A stretch of DNA of 64,000 nt from CAJXQU01 sp965223825 (lineage in GTDB: Bacteria; Pseudomonadota; Gammaproteobacteria; CAJXQU01): the NCBI GenBank assembly GCA_965223825.1, contig OZ245018.1:2418001-2482000 (forward strand), read 5' to 3'. The number at the start of each line of letters is the position of its first letter. Within the stretch, counting starts at the first letter, position 1. A program made the position numbers and the translations under genes. Shown one piece after another: positions 55,243-64,000 of this stretch. The notes under the pieces are model-generated. The model ran no database searches. It saw only the letters and a program-made list of their open reading frames with translations, and was not told where the DNA came from.

Positions 55243-56955
55243 CTAAAACCGATAGCCTTTCTCAATGTGTTCACGATCAATGATGCCGTAAGTACGAAAC
55301 ACCATCGGCGCTATTTGCCGTTGGACGAAGAGTGCATCTGCCTGAGATTCTTGCAATACGTCCCGCGCTTCTTGCAGTGTTGCTTGTAGGTAGATCGGAG
55401 CGAGTTCTCGACGCGTCGATGGGATCTCTAACAGGTCAATATCTTCCTCTGTTGACGTTTCAAGATACCGTGCAAGATCCGCTGCAGGCAGAGCGAGATT
55501 CACTTTTTCTCTTTCGATGATGATCCAGTTGGGCGCATCTTGTAAAAATGCGATCGCCTCTTCTTGACGAATAACTTGCTTTGTCGTGACGTAGCGGCGA
55601 TCCATCACGGAAGCCACACCCACCCGACGTAATGATTGTGCGATCGGATCATTTTTATAGTCCAAACCGATCGCCCGCATTTGCGAAATGAAGATCGATT
55701 CCTTCTTGAACACCTCTTTACTGACTAAGGTTGCGCTCACGATCGCTAACATTCCCGGCAAAATAATATACGGATTCGCCGTCAGTTCGAGCAACGTGAT
55801 TAAGGCAGCTAACGGCGCTTGCAAACATGCGCCCATCATCGCGCCCATGCCAAGCATTGCGTAGAGACCGGGATGCGTAACACCTAAATTTAATTGACTA
55901 ATCAACAATCCCACAACACCACCCGCTGTTGCACCGATCATCAGCGTTGGCCCGATCAAACCGCCGGGTACGCCGAGGCCAACACTGATCGAGGTTGCAA
56001 TTAACTTCATGAAAACGATCAACATCAAAACCATCACTCCCTCTGATCCGGTCATCGCCCGGTTGACCGTGTCATAACCAATTCCCATGATTTCAGGTGT
56101 GATCGCAGCACAAAAGCTTATGCACACGCCTGCAAGCAATAGCCGTTGCCAGATCACGAGTCGTTGGCTGCTATGCGTGGTAATCCATTGCAAGGAAAAA
56201 TTAAATAACGCCGCAAGCGCACCAATCCCGATCCCCATCAACAACACGAGGGGTAATTCCATCATTGAATAAAGTTCGAGTGGTGGAACATTAAACGCTG
56301 GTTGTGCGCCGTAAACCCATCGAGTGAGTACTGTCGCACTGACGGCCGCGAGAATCACTGGCGTAAAACCGCTTATCGTGTACTCCATCATCACCACTTC
56401 CATCGCGAAAATAACGCCGGTCAATGGCGTATTAAATGAAGCAGCGATCGCAGCAGCCACTCCGCATGCGATTAATGTTCGAACGCTATTGTTCGGTAAT
56501 AAAAAATATCGCCCGAGCAAGCTGGATGACGCTGCCCCCAAATGCACACCGGGTCCTTCTCGGCCAACAGAAAAACCGGAAAATAATGCGATGGTTGCTC
56601 CGATAAATTGCAGCACCATATTTCTGAACGGAAGATGCCCTTCATAATATGCTAAGCGCTCCATAACATGCACAACGCCAAATCGATACGTCGGCTTCGA
56701 GAAAAAATGCAGCAAAATCGCGAGCAAGATACTGCCGCCGATCGGTAATGCAATCCGCCAGTCAAGGCGCAACGATTCAAAGTCATCCGGCATGCTGATC
56801 GGCAGAAGTATCGTTTGAGAGGAGTCGATAGCATAGCGAAACAAGATGATGATCAGACCCGACAAAAGACCTGTGATCAGCCCTAATAAGGCAAGCAAAG
56901 GTTGCGCGTTTAGGCCCGCTAAACGGATCCGTAATTTCTCCAGAAGGTCAATCAT
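55243..56955 (-). CDS. ClC-family chloride channel/antiporter with C-terminal CBS domains
   Basis: 570 residues. The ClC core has the gating glutamate in GREGPGVHLG and the pore segment GVPGGLIGPTLMIGA; ten or more hydrophobic helices are visible. The first selectivity motif, normally GSGIP, is replaced (the equivalent region reads YRFGVVHVMERL). The last ~130 residues fold as a CBS pair (VASVMDRRYVTTKQVIRQEEAI onward), a nucleotide-sensing regulatory module. It may exchange chloride for protons, as in acid tolerance, but selectivity is uncertain given the missing motif. Confidence 0.85.
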   Translation of the reverse strand: MIDLLEKLRIRLAGLNAQPLLALLGLITGLLSGLIIILFRYAIDSSQTILLPISMPDDFESLRLDWRIALPIGGSILLAILLHFFSKPTYRFGVVHVMERLAYYEGHLPFRNMVLQFIGATIALFSGFSVGREGPGVHLGAASSSLLGRYFLLPNNSVRTLIACGVAAAIAASFNTPLTGVIFAMEVVMMEYTISGFTPVILAAVSATVLTRWVYGAQPAFNVPPLELYSMMELPLVLLMGIGIGALAALFNFSLQWITTHSSQRLVIWQRLLLAGVCISFCAAITPEIMGIGYDTVNRAMTGSEGVMVLMLIVFMKLIATSISVGLGVPGGLIGPTLMIGATAGGVVGLLISQLNLGVTHPGLYAMLGMGAMMGACLQAPLAALITLLELTANPYIILPGMLAIVSATLVSKEVFKKESIFISQMRAIGLDYKNDPIAQSLRRVGVASVMDRRYVTTKQVIRQEEAIAFLQDAPNWIIIEREKVNLALPAADLARYLETSTEEDIDLLEIPSTRRELAPIYLQATLQEARDVLQESQADALFVQRQIAPMVFRTYGIIDREHIEKGYRF

Positions 56956-57138
56956 GGTTACAAGAATAGTGATTTGTTGTTTATCAAGCTAGAATAGCAT
57001 GCACACCATCAGTGCTGTTTACTATGGTGAAAATTATAATAACGCAAAGTACGTCAAATGATTTCCAAAATTCCACGAACTTTGTTCCTGTTTTCATAAG
57101 TTTATTCGCATAAGCTCAAACTGATGAGAGGAGCTCCT

Positions 57139-58809
57139 ATGTCAGATATTGAAATTGCTCAAAAGGCAACCATGAAACCTATTATCGAACTCGCTGGTGA
57201 CAAGTTCGGTATTGAAGCAGAACACCTCGATCCTTACGGTCATTACAAAGCCAAATTATCACTCGAATACGTGAATAATTTGTCGGGTGATGACGGCAAG
57301 CTGATTCTGGTAACTGCAATTAGTCCTACTCCGGCTGGTGAAGGTAAAACCACAACGACCGTTGGTCTTGGTGATGCTATGAACCGGATCGGTAAAAAAA
57401 CCATCATGTGCCTTCGTGAACCTTCACTTGGCCCTTGTTTTGGTGTGAAGGGTGGCGCTGCTGGTGGCGGTTATGCGCAAGTCGTTCCTATGGAAGATAT
57501 TAACCTGCATTTCACAGGTGACTTTCATGCGATCGGTGTTGCACACAACTTGCTCTCAGCCATGATCGATAATCATATCAATCACGGTAACGAACTCGGT
57601 ATTGATCCACGCCGTATTCAATGGAAACGTGTCGTCGACATGAATGATCGCGCGCTGCGAAAAGTCACTGTCGGTATGGGTGGGCCTGCAAATGGTTATT
57701 TACGTGAAGATGGTTACGACATTGTCGTTGCCTCTGAAATTATGGCCATCTTATGTCTCGCGACTGATCGGGCAGATCTGAAAGAACGTTTAGGTCGGAT
57801 TGTAATCGGTTACAAAAGGGATAATAAAACACCCGTTTATGCACGTGATCTAAATGCACAAGGTTCGATGGCAGCATTATTGAAAGATGCGATCAAACCG
57901 AATCTTGTTCAGACATTAGAAAACAATATTGCGATTATCCACGGTGGACCGTTTGCAAATATTGCACACGGTTGTAATACGGTTACTGCAACTAAAACGG
58001 GGCTTAAATTAGCAGATTACGTGATCACTGAAGGTGGTTTCGGTGCTGATTTGGGTGCCGAGAAGTTCATCGATATTAAGTGTCGTATGGCTGGCCTAAA
58101 TCCTTCAGCTGTTGTGCTTGTTGCGACAATTCGCGCACTGAAATTCCATGGCGGTGTTGCGAAAGACGATCTTAACAACGAGAACCTTGAAGCACTAGAA
58201 AAAGGCATGAGTAATCTGGAACGTCATGTCAGTAACATTAGAGAACACTATGGTTTGCCGTGTGTTGTCTGTGTGAACCACTTCACTGCAGATACCGATG
58301 CTGAAGTTGCATTGCTTGAGAAAAAATGTGCTGATCTAGGCGTGAAAGCCGTTGTCTCTAAACATTGGGCTGACGGCGGTGCTGGTGCAGAAGGTTTAGC
58401 AAACGCAGTGGTTGATATCGTTGATAACAACCCAGGCAAGCATACTTTTGTCTACGGCGACGACGTTAAACTGGAAGATAAAATCGAAGCGATTGCGACC
58501 AAAATTTATGGTGCAGCAAGCGTCTCATTTGATCCGAAAGTAAAAGCGCAACTCACAGCGTGGAATGAGGAGTGTGGTTCTTACCCAGTTTGTATGGCTA
58601 AGACGCAAATGTCATTCTCAACGGATCCAACGGCGAAAGGTGCACCTTCTGGCCATAACGTCCACATTAGCGAAGTACGATTAGCCAATGGTGCTGGTTT
58701 CATCGTTGCCATTGCCGGCAACATGATGACGATGCCGGGTTTACCGAAAGTACCGGCTGCAGAACGTATTGACATTGATGACGCTGGACATATCAGCGGC
58801 TTATTCTAA
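57139..58809 (+). CDS. fhs: Formate-tetrahydrofolate ligase
   Basis: 556 residues from the ATG at 57139, where GAGGAG lies 6 bases upstream; an in-frame Met five codons earlier is less likely. P-loop PTPAGEGKTTTTVGLGDAM and the conserved PSLGPCFGVKGGAAGGGYAQV and ITEGGFGADLGAEKFID identify it. It makes 10-formyl-tetrahydrofolate from formate with ATP, useful in methylotrophy or purine synthesis. Length is normal. The next gene is convergent, and a strong terminator lies between them. Confidence 0.95.
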   Translation: MSDIEIAQKATMKPIIELAGDKFGIEAEHLDPYGHYKAKLSLEYVNNLSGDDGKLILVTAISPTPAGEGKTTTTVGLGDAMNRIGKKTIMCLREPSLGPCFGVKGGAAGGGYAQVVPMEDINLHFTGDFHAIGVAHNLLSAMIDNHINHGNELGIDPRRIQWKRVVDMNDRALRKVTVGMGGPANGYLREDGYDIVVASEIMAILCLATDRADLKERLGRIVIGYKRDNKTPVYARDLNAQGSMAALLKDAIKPNLVQTLENNIAIIHGGPFANIAHGCNTVTATKTGLKLADYVITEGGFGADLGAEKFIDIKCRMAGLNPSAVVLVATIRALKFHGGVAKDDLNNENLEALEKGMSNLERHVSNIREHYGLPCVVCVNHFTADTDAEVALLEKKCADLGVKAVVSKHWADGGAGAEGLANAVVDIVDNNPGKHTFVYGDDVKLEDKIEAIATKIYGAASVSFDPKVKAQLTAWNEECGSYPVCMAKTQMSFSTDPTAKGAPSGHNVHISEVRLANGAGFIVAIAGNMMTMPGLPKVPAAERIDIDDAGHISGLF

Positions 58810-58837
58810 ATTATCAATACGATTATGTGCTCTAAAT

Positions 58838-58870
58838 AAAAAAGGCCGGTTTTTCAAACCGGCCTTTTTT
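58838..58870. terminator. Bidirectional terminator between fhs and apt
   Basis: AAAAAAGGCCGGTTT (58838-58852) pairs perfectly with AAACCGGCCTTTTTT (58856-58870) around TTC. T-runs occur on both strands, so it can stop fhs and apt transcripts. Confidence 0.9.
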
Positions 58871-58931
58871 TATGTCGTTTGATTTACATAAAGAATCAGT
58901 TTATGAAACGTCGACGTAAATTCTTTTATTT

Positions 58932-59447
58932 TTAATAATGAATTAAAGAATGCACAGGATAGTCAGCCAACTTATGTCGTCCTTGCAATTCATCTAACTC
59001 GATCACGAAAGCACAAGCGACAATTTCTGCCCCTGTTTTTTTTACCAGCTCACAACTTGCAGCTGCCGTTCCACCTGTTGCGAGTAAATCATCCACAAGT
59101 AACACTTTATCCGTTGGTTCGATCGCGTCGATGTGCATCTCAAGTGTGTTCGTCCCGTACTCAAGATCATAAGACTCAGACGTTACGTTATAAGGGAGTT
59201 TACCCGGCTTTCTTAACGGCACGAAACCAATTCCCATATCCCAAGCGGCAAGGCTACCGAAGATAAACCCTCTCGCTTCCATCCCAGCAATTACAGTGAT
59301 TCCTCGTCCATGAAATGGCGCAACTAGTTGATGGACAGCAACACGCATCGCTGCAGGATCTCGCAACAACGGTGTAATATCTCTGAATTGAATTCCCGGT
59401 TTAGGGAAGTCGGGTACGGTTCTAACCTTGTCAATCACACGCTGCAT
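58932..59447 (-). CDS. apt: Adenine phosphoribosyltransferase
   Basis: 171 residues, standard length. The PRPP-binding motif is VLLVDDLLATGGTAAA, and FPKPGIQFRDITPLLRDP and GMEARGFIFGS are family signatures. It salvages adenine to AMP in the cytoplasm. Convergent with fhs and divergent from a small membrane protein. Confidence 0.95.
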   Translation of the reverse strand: MQRVIDKVRTVPDFPKPGIQFRDITPLLRDPAAMRVAVHQLVAPFHGRGITVIAGMEARGFIFGSLAAWDMGIGFVPLRKPGKLPYNVTSESYDLEYGTNTLEMHIDAIEPTDKVLLVDDLLATGGTAAASCELVKKTGAEIVACAFVIELDELQGRHKLADYPVHSLIHY

Positions 59448-59552
59448 TCTTAACTCCTGTTCATTTTAAATCAGATAAATATCAATAAAAATTTGACAAC
59501 ACATTGAAAGTGTTAGATTTTTAGTTTGCCATAATAATTAGGGGGAGGCGAA

Positions 59553-60125
59553 ATGATCCGGTTCATACTTGCAACAATTTTCGGTACGGCTGTTTACTTT
59601 GCGTGGAATTTAATTTCGTGGACAGTGTTACCTTGGCATCAATCTGTACTCAACACCTTCACAAGTGAAGAGCGTGTCCAAGAAAGTTTAACGAACTATT
59701 CCAGTGAAGATGGTATCTACATCCTTCCTGCTGCGAGCGTTAGCCGACTTAACGTGTTGTCACCAGAAGGTATCGCGGAACAAGCGAATAATTCATTTTC
59801 GGCATTTATTGCATTAAAACAAGCTAATTCACGCAGTGTTCAACAGCAGGTAACAGCCAGTTTCTTCAGCAGCTTGTTCATCTGTATGATCCTCACTGTT
59901 TTGCTTTCATGCACTATCGATCTGTCTTATATCGCGCGCGTGCTATTCGTGACGATGGCCGGCACCGTTTCCGCAGCGGCTGGCCATCTTCCATCTTGGA
60001 ACTGGATGTATTTCGATCTTAACTACACGCTTGTCATGATGACAGACGTTATCATAGCAAGTTTTATTGCCGGACTTTTTATTGCCGTCTTTGCCGGGCG
60101 TAGACCCGAGTCAGAGTCATTCTGA
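59553..60125 (+). CDS. Predicted inner-membrane protein of unknown function
   Basis: 190 residues. An N-terminal helix (FILATIFGTAVYFAWNLIS) is followed by about 75 residues likely in the periplasm, containing SRLNVLSPEGIAEQANNSF, then about three more membrane helices near 100-182. No domain was recognised. GGGGGAGG lies 6 bases before the ATG, a strong ribosome site. It is a single gene between apt (divergent) and a LysR gene (convergent), with no metabolic context. Confidence 0.65.
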   Translation: MIRFILATIFGTAVYFAWNLISWTVLPWHQSVLNTFTSEERVQESLTNYSSEDGIYILPAASVSRLNVLSPEGIAEQANNSFSAFIALKQANSRSVQQQVTASFFSSLFICMILTVLLSCTIDLSYIARVLFVTMAGTVSAAAGHLPSWNWMYFDLNYTLVMMTDVIIASFIAGLFIAVFAGRRPESESF

Positions 60126-60141
60126 TCCGCTAGTTGACTAT

Positions 60142-61053
60142 CTATCGCGTCCACTCATCCCAATAAGGAACGGGTTGGAATCGATCAATCAGAAATTCAA
60201 CAAACGTTCTGACTTTTGCAGAGAGGTGACGTCTGTGTAAATAGAGTGCGTAAATTGGGCGTTCGGGTGGTTCGAATTCGGATAGGACCACCTGTAACCT
60301 GCCCATACTAATATCTTGTCCGACCATGTACGTCGGTTGTTGGATAAAACCTAAGCCTTTAATTGCGCCTACTCGCAAAGTATCACCGACATTAGACTTC
60401 ATACAGCCTTTTACTTTAACGGTATAATTCTCATCGTTCTTTCGAAAATGCCATTCATTAACAGGGTAGCGTGGTGTAAAAAGTAAACAGGTTTGATCTT
60501 GTAAGTCTTCGGGTGTTTTCGGCTCACCGTGCTCAGCGATATGCTCTGGTGAAGCGCAGACAACTAAGCGAGTCGAAGCCAGCTTACGTGCGATCAGGCT
60601 AGAATCACTTAGCTCACCTACATAAATCGATAAGTCTAAACCTTCTTCTGCTAGATCAGCTTCGCGATCACTGAGTAAAACTTCCACGCTGATGTCAGGG
60701 TACTCTCCCATAAAATCCGCCGCTGCACGGGATAAATGGAATGCCCCAAATGACGTCGGCGCCATGATTCTCAATGTACCCCGTGGCTCAGTATTGAGTT
60801 GCGAAACAGACAGTTCAGTCTCTTCTATCTCTGCAAGAATAATATTAATTCTTTCTCGATAAGCACTACCAACTTCAGTCAAGCTAATCTTGCGCGTCGT
60901 CCTGTTAAGTAAGCGCACACCAAGCTTATTCTCAAGAGAAGTGATATGCTTCGAAGCCATCGCTTTTGATATACCGAGCTCATCTGCTGCGGCTGAAAAG
61001 CTACCCATTTTTGCCACTCTGGCAAAAACACGCATACTGGTTAATTTATCCAT
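60142..61053 (-). CDS. LysR-family transcriptional regulator
   Basis: 303 residues. The winged-helix N-terminus (MRVFARVAKMGSFSAAADELGISKAMASKHITSLE) is of the CrgA/PecT-like subgroup, and the rest is a periplasmic-binding-protein-like effector domain (GTLRIMAPTSFG onward). AGGAA lies 7 bases before the ATG. LysR proteins often control a divergent gene; here the divergent DNA shows no protein gene but a candidate RNA transcript. The effector is unknown. Confidence 0.88.
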   Translation of the reverse strand: MDKLTSMRVFARVAKMGSFSAAADELGISKAMASKHITSLENKLGVRLLNRTTRKISLTEVGSAYRERINIILAEIEETELSVSQLNTEPRGTLRIMAPTSFGAFHLSRAAADFMGEYPDISVEVLLSDREADLAEEGLDLSIYVGELSDSSLIARKLASTRLVVCASPEHIAEHGEPKTPEDLQDQTCLLFTPRYPVNEWHFRKNDENYTVKVKGCMKSNVGDTLRVGAIKGLGFIQQPTYMVGQDISMGRLQVVLSEFEPPERPIYALYLHRRHLSAKVRTFVEFLIDRFQPVPYWDEWTR

Positions 61054-61096
61054 GAGTATTTCCTGATTGGAAACAATATATTAACCACTCCACGTA

Positions 61097-61125
61097 TTGA
61101 AATGCAATAAGAAAAGCAATATTCT
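61097..61125 (+). promoter_or_regulatory. Promoter divergent from the LysR gene
   Basis: TTGAAA (61097-61102), a 17-base spacer and TATTCT (61120-61125) match sigma-70 at about five and four of six. It lies 44 bases upstream of the LysR start and faces the gene-free region. An ATCAC/GTGAT dyad at 61207-61227 is downstream of it. Confidence 0.4.
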
Positions 61126-61131
61126 TTGCTG

Positions 61132-61350
61132 CATCGCGACATCATACGTGGTTTTTTAGTGTTTAGAGCAATAATATCTAATTAATCAATGGAACTATGG
61201 TTTTATATCACAGTCTACAATAGTGATGTCGGCAGTCTGAGATACTGCGTTAACAGTTTTGCACCAATCAGCAATTAAATCATGACCTCCTCTTTAACGT
61301 TGCTGATTTCTTTAGTACACAGCCTGACAAGGTTGTGTACCTTTTTAATT
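61132..61350 (+). ncRNA. Candidate small RNA between lysR and ppc
   Basis: About 219 bases with no supported protein gene on either strand. It follows the promoter at 61097. AATCAGCAA (61266-61274) pairs with TTGCTGATT (61300-61308), leaving a 25-base loop that contains ACCTCCTC, complementary to a Shine-Dalgarno core. Then GTACACA (61315-61321) pairs with TGTGTAC (61334-61340), extended inward by CCT/AGG, followed by CTTTTT, an intrinsic terminator. A promoter-to-terminator arrangement without a gene suggests a trans-acting RNA; a 5' leader is excluded because no plus-strand gene follows. Confidence 0.35.
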
Positions 61351-61356
61351 CTAAGA

Positions 61357-61390
61357 AAAGCCGCTGATACTGAAATATCAGCGGCTTTTT
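61357..61390. terminator. Bidirectional terminator next to ppc
   Basis: AAAAGCCGCTGATA (61357-61370) pairs perfectly with TATCAGCGGCTTTT (61377-61390). T-runs on both strands allow it to end ppc (stop at 61399) and any plus-strand transcript. Confidence 0.85.
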
Positions 61391-61398
61391 TATTGAGC

Positions 61399-64000
61399 TT
61401 AACCCGTCCAGCCAAGCCCGCTTGCGATACAATTAATCGACAATAACAATGGAATTAAGTCGTCCTGACTATACGTTCCCGACTCTTTAGCCGTTCTGAA
61501 CGCCTTAATCAAGATTACCTGCTCAAGACCAATTTGATTTATCGTTGCATGCCGACGATCAAACTTTCTTAAGAAGCGTGGAAAGCGTTCAGCCAACTCA
61601 TTACCGCCTGTCACCAGCAGTACTTGCTTAACTGTTCGCTCGTACTCATCCTCAATCATGGAGAAAATTCGCTCTCTATTCTCTTCATCCGACACGAGAT
61701 CAGCATATAATCGCGCGATCGACATATCGACTTGTTTGAGCGTCTTCTCGACTTCATCAAGCACAAGCCCGAATAACCGAGACTCATTAAACATTTTCCT
61801 TAGCAAGGCAAGCCCTTCATCGCCATGTTCTTCGAGATAGGTCTCGATACTAGTTCCGAGGCCATACCAACTCGGTACTAGTGTTCGATTCTGTGTCCAC
61901 GCAAATACCCAAGGGATTGCACGTAGATCAGAAAGGCTTTTCGCACCGAAACGTCGTGCTGGGCGTGAACCAATATTCAATAAAGCCAATTCTTCAACGG
62001 GGCTTGCAGCCTCGTAATAATCAACTAACCCAGGTGTTTCGACCAACTTTCGATATGCCGAAAACGATGCTTTTGAAAGTTCATCAAACGCACTATCAAA
62101 ATCTTCTCTCGGCGCCAGTGATGGTTCTGTTGGCGACAGAAGAGAATGCGAAAAAACACTCTCCGCTAACAATTCGAGATTAAATAGTGACGTTCCACGG
62201 TTGGCATATTTCGAGGAAACAACTTCACCTTGTTCTGTGATGCGTAATTGACCGTGCACAGATCCTGCCGGTTGTGCAGCAATCGCATTGCCAGTCGGAA
62301 CACCACCACGGCTGACAGAGCCACCTCGACCATGAAAGAATGAGATCGGAATATTATGACTTTCGCCAACTTTCGTCAGTTCTCGTTGGGCTATTGCTAA
62401 CTCCCAATTTGACGTCATGTAACCGCCATCTTTATTCGAGTCAGAATAACCGATCATAACTTCTTGGAAACCACCGCAATCTTTCACCGTACGTTGCACG
62501 ACAGGAATTGAGAACAACTCAGTCATGATTTCAGATGCTGCGCGCAAATCCTCAATTGTCTCAAACAACGGAACGATCGCTATGGTGCAACTTTCAATTG
62601 CTTGATCATCTCTGAACAAGCCACCAAATTTAGCCAATAAATATACGCCAAGAATGTCATTCACACTTTGTGTCATGCTGAGTACAAAGCAACCAATCGC
62701 TTCGCGATCCATCTTGCTTTGTGTCTCTGCGATCAAACACATAAGGTCAATCATTTCCTGCGAGGCTTGCGGCAGCTTGTTAAAAATGATCTGATAGTTC
62801 AATGGTTGAGCGAGCTGCTCAAGTAACCATTCACGCCAAGCGGTGGATTCGATCTCGGGGCATTCTGACTCGTCTTTTCCGCTTAACGCGGCCCAGATCG
62901 ACACTAACGTCGCATTGGTTGTTTGCGAGTTTTGTCTTAGATCGAGGGAGGCTGTTTTAAAACGGAAAGATTCAACTTCGCGACGCAAAGGAAGCACCAT
63001 GATTTTCGCAGTATGTGAGCTGTTTGTCTCAATCAATGCCGCTTCCATGACTTTCAGATCTTCGATCAGTTCATCCGCATCATGATAGGCATAATCGGAT
63101 TCCTCAGGCACATCATCAACCTTGGCTTTTTCAATTGTCTTCTTCAACTTCATGCTCATACAAACACTAAATTGTCGAAGCAATTCACCAGGGTTTCGTG
63201 ATGAGATCTCGGCGCCAATTTCTGAAGTTCCCAATTCTTCAGCTAGTTTTTCTTCAAACCAGCTGGGGAATGTGATCGCATGTTTTGCGAAACTGATCTT
63301 AGCGATAAGATCCGTTAGACGTTCGTCATAACGTTGCAAACTTGCCCGACGGTAACTAAACAGCGCCTTGCGAGTTACTTCGTTCGTTACGAAGGGATTA
63401 CCATCGCGATCACCACCAATCCATGAACCAAATTGAAAAAATGGTGGAATGGTAAATTCGTGCTCGGGATAACTTTCTTTGAGTGCAATTTCCAGTTTCT
63501 GATGTAACTCTGGAAGCCGGTCAAACATGGTCGCTTTGAAGAAATGCAATCCCCAAGCGACTTCTTGCTCTACGCTTGGTTTTTCCAGTCGAAGTTCACC
63601 CGTCAACCAAAGCAGATCAATTTCATTGCGCAGTTCATCAATGAATGCTTTACGTTCACGCTCAGTCCAGCGCGTGTTATCTATCTGCATAAGAAGCAGA
63701 TAGATACGGCGATGAATTTCTAGAACGGTGACACGTTTCGCTTCGGTCGGATGGGCTGTAAACACTGGTCGGATCCGAGCGGTATCCATCATTGCCTGAA
63801 ATTTTTCAGGACTGATACCTGCCTCTTTTGCTGCATAAGCAACACTGGCCAGTGAGCTAGCTAAGTGAGAGCCACCTTCTTCTGATTCGATCAGACGTCG
63901 GCGACGCATACCCGCATTTTCTTCAATGATACCCAGTAACTGAAACCAGATACCTTGTGCTTGAAGCACATTCGATAACTCAGACTTATCAAAGTCAATT
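61399..64000 (-). CDS. ppc: Phosphoenolpyruvate carboxylase, 5' end beyond the window
   Basis: At least 866 residues; the frame stays open to the right edge, and the GTG at 63969 is probably an internal Val codon. Motifs include VFTAHPTEAKR, GSWIGGDRDGNPFVT, MIGYSDSNKDGGYM and FHGRGGSVSRGG, which cover the catalytic His, Arg and metal-binding residues. The C-terminus ends LGWTG in place of the more usual NTG. The enzyme carboxylates PEP to oxaloacetate for anaplerosis. With fhs it would suit one-carbon metabolism, but both enzymes are widespread. Confidence 0.95.
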   Translation of the reverse strand, partial: IDFDKSELSNVLQAQGIWFQLLGIIEENAGMRRRRLIESEEGGSHLASSLASVAYAAKEAGISPEKFQAMMDTARIRPVFTAHPTEAKRVTVLEIHRRIYLLLMQIDNTRWTERERKAFIDELRNEIDLLWLTGELRLEKPSVEQEVAWGLHFFKATMFDRLPELHQKLEIALKESYPEHEFTIPPFFQFGSWIGGDRDGNPFVTNEVTRKALFSYRRASLQRYDERLTDLIAKISFAKHAITFPSWFEEKLAEELGTSEIGAEISSRNPGELLRQFSVCMSMKLKKTIEKAKVDDVPEESDYAYHDADELIEDLKVMEAALIETNSSHTAKIMVLPLRREVESFRFKTASLDLRQNSQTTNATLVSIWAALSGKDESECPEIESTAWREWLLEQLAQPLNYQIIFNKLPQASQEMIDLMCLIAETQSKMDREAIGCFVLSMTQSVNDILGVYLLAKFGGLFRDDQAIESCTIAIVPLFETIEDLRAASEIMTELFSIPVVQRTVKDCGGFQEVMIGYSDSNKDGGYMTSNWELAIAQRELTKVGESHNIPISFFHGRGGSVSRGGVPTGNAIAAQPAGSVHGQLRITEQGEVVSSKYANRGTSLFNLELLAESVFSHSLLSPTEPSLAPREDFDSAFDELSKASFSAYRKLVETPGLVDYYEAASPVEELALLNIGSRPARRFGAKSLSDLRAIPWVFAWTQNRTLVPSWYGLGTSIETYLEEHGDEGLALLRKMFNESRLFGLVLDEVEKTLKQVDMSIARLYADLVSDEENRERIFSMIEDEYERTVKQVLLVTGGNELAERFPRFLRKFDRRHATINQIGLEQVILIKAFRTAKESGTYSQDDLIPLLLSINCIASGLGWTG

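Noticed and set aside
61207..61227. Crp site from ATCAC...GTGAT
   Set aside because: The half-sites are in the reverse order (TCAC before GTGA), opposite to the Crp consensus.
1..64000. CRISPR array, prophage or insertion sequence
   Set aside because: No regularly spaced repeats, transposase, integrase or phage structural genes were seen on either strand.

Overview
The window is chromosomal DNA from a gammaproteobacterium, roughly 45% G+C, probably free-living. This rests on conserved gene order: nadB divergent from rpoE-rseA-rseB-mucD; smc-zipA-ligA; dksA-gluQ; and the initiator-tRNA-rimP-nusA-infB-rbfA-truB-rpsO-pnp transcription/translation block. Formate-tetrahydrofolate ligase, PEP carboxylase, assimilatory sulfite reductase and a PEP-CTERM/exosortase locus would suit a marine methylotroph such as Methylophaga, but that genus guess is weak. 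No insertion sequence, prophage, integrase or CRISPR array is visible. GATC and the octamer GCGATCGC are unusually common throughout.

Layout. 1-917: 3' end of an acyl-activating enzyme. 1230-6475: minor-pilin operon pilV-pilW-pilX-pilY1-pilE. 6577-8734: sulfite reductase plus a DUF934 partner. 8851-9774: a repeat protein with a helix-hairpin-helix tail. 9925-16296: envelope/exopolysaccharide module (FemAB/CelD-like acyltransferase, PrsT-type TPR lipoprotein, exosortase fused to EpsI, one PEP-CTERM substrate). 16348-19206: MSHA-type pilin operon mshA-C-D-O-P. Convergent to it, 19212-24072: a PilZ-DUF1631-degenerate GGDEF/EAL protein and a Ser/Thr kinase with a cyclic-nucleotide-binding domain whose last codons are frameshifted. 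24242-27176: a nucleotide-transporter-like membrane protein and a LysM/beta-lactamase-fold hydrolase. 27285-30980: sigma-E envelope-stress operon with a recognisable sigma-E promoter. 31115-34548: nadB, a YciK-type reductase and a diguanylate cyclase. 34573-40796: ligA, zipA, smc. 40993-43536: queF, cysZ, dksA, gluQ. 43564-44963: an ECF sigma factor with a membrane-anchored partner. 45035-54170: pnp back to the initiator tRNA. 54388-64000: a second Ser/Thr kinase, a ClC transporter, fhs, apt, a small membrane protein, a LysR regulator, a probable non-coding transcript, and ppc, which runs off the right edge.

How it fits together. The first 24 kb is mostly surface biology: two separate sets of type IV pilin-like genes, an exosortase pathway for anchoring PEP-CTERM proteins, and a kinase/PilZ/degenerate cyclic-di-GMP-type signalling pair beside them. 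The rest is mainly housekeeping, with readable regulatory DNA: stringent-type promoters for the initiator tRNA and rimP operon, an intrinsic terminator just upstream of rimP, an rpsO-pnp hairpin, and an apparent plus-strand small RNA between the LysR gene and ppc. The most unusual signals are the mshC start codon lying in a hairpin loop, that candidate RNA with an anti-Shine-Dalgarno loop, the kinase frameshift, and the initiator tRNA with U at both positions 1 and 72.
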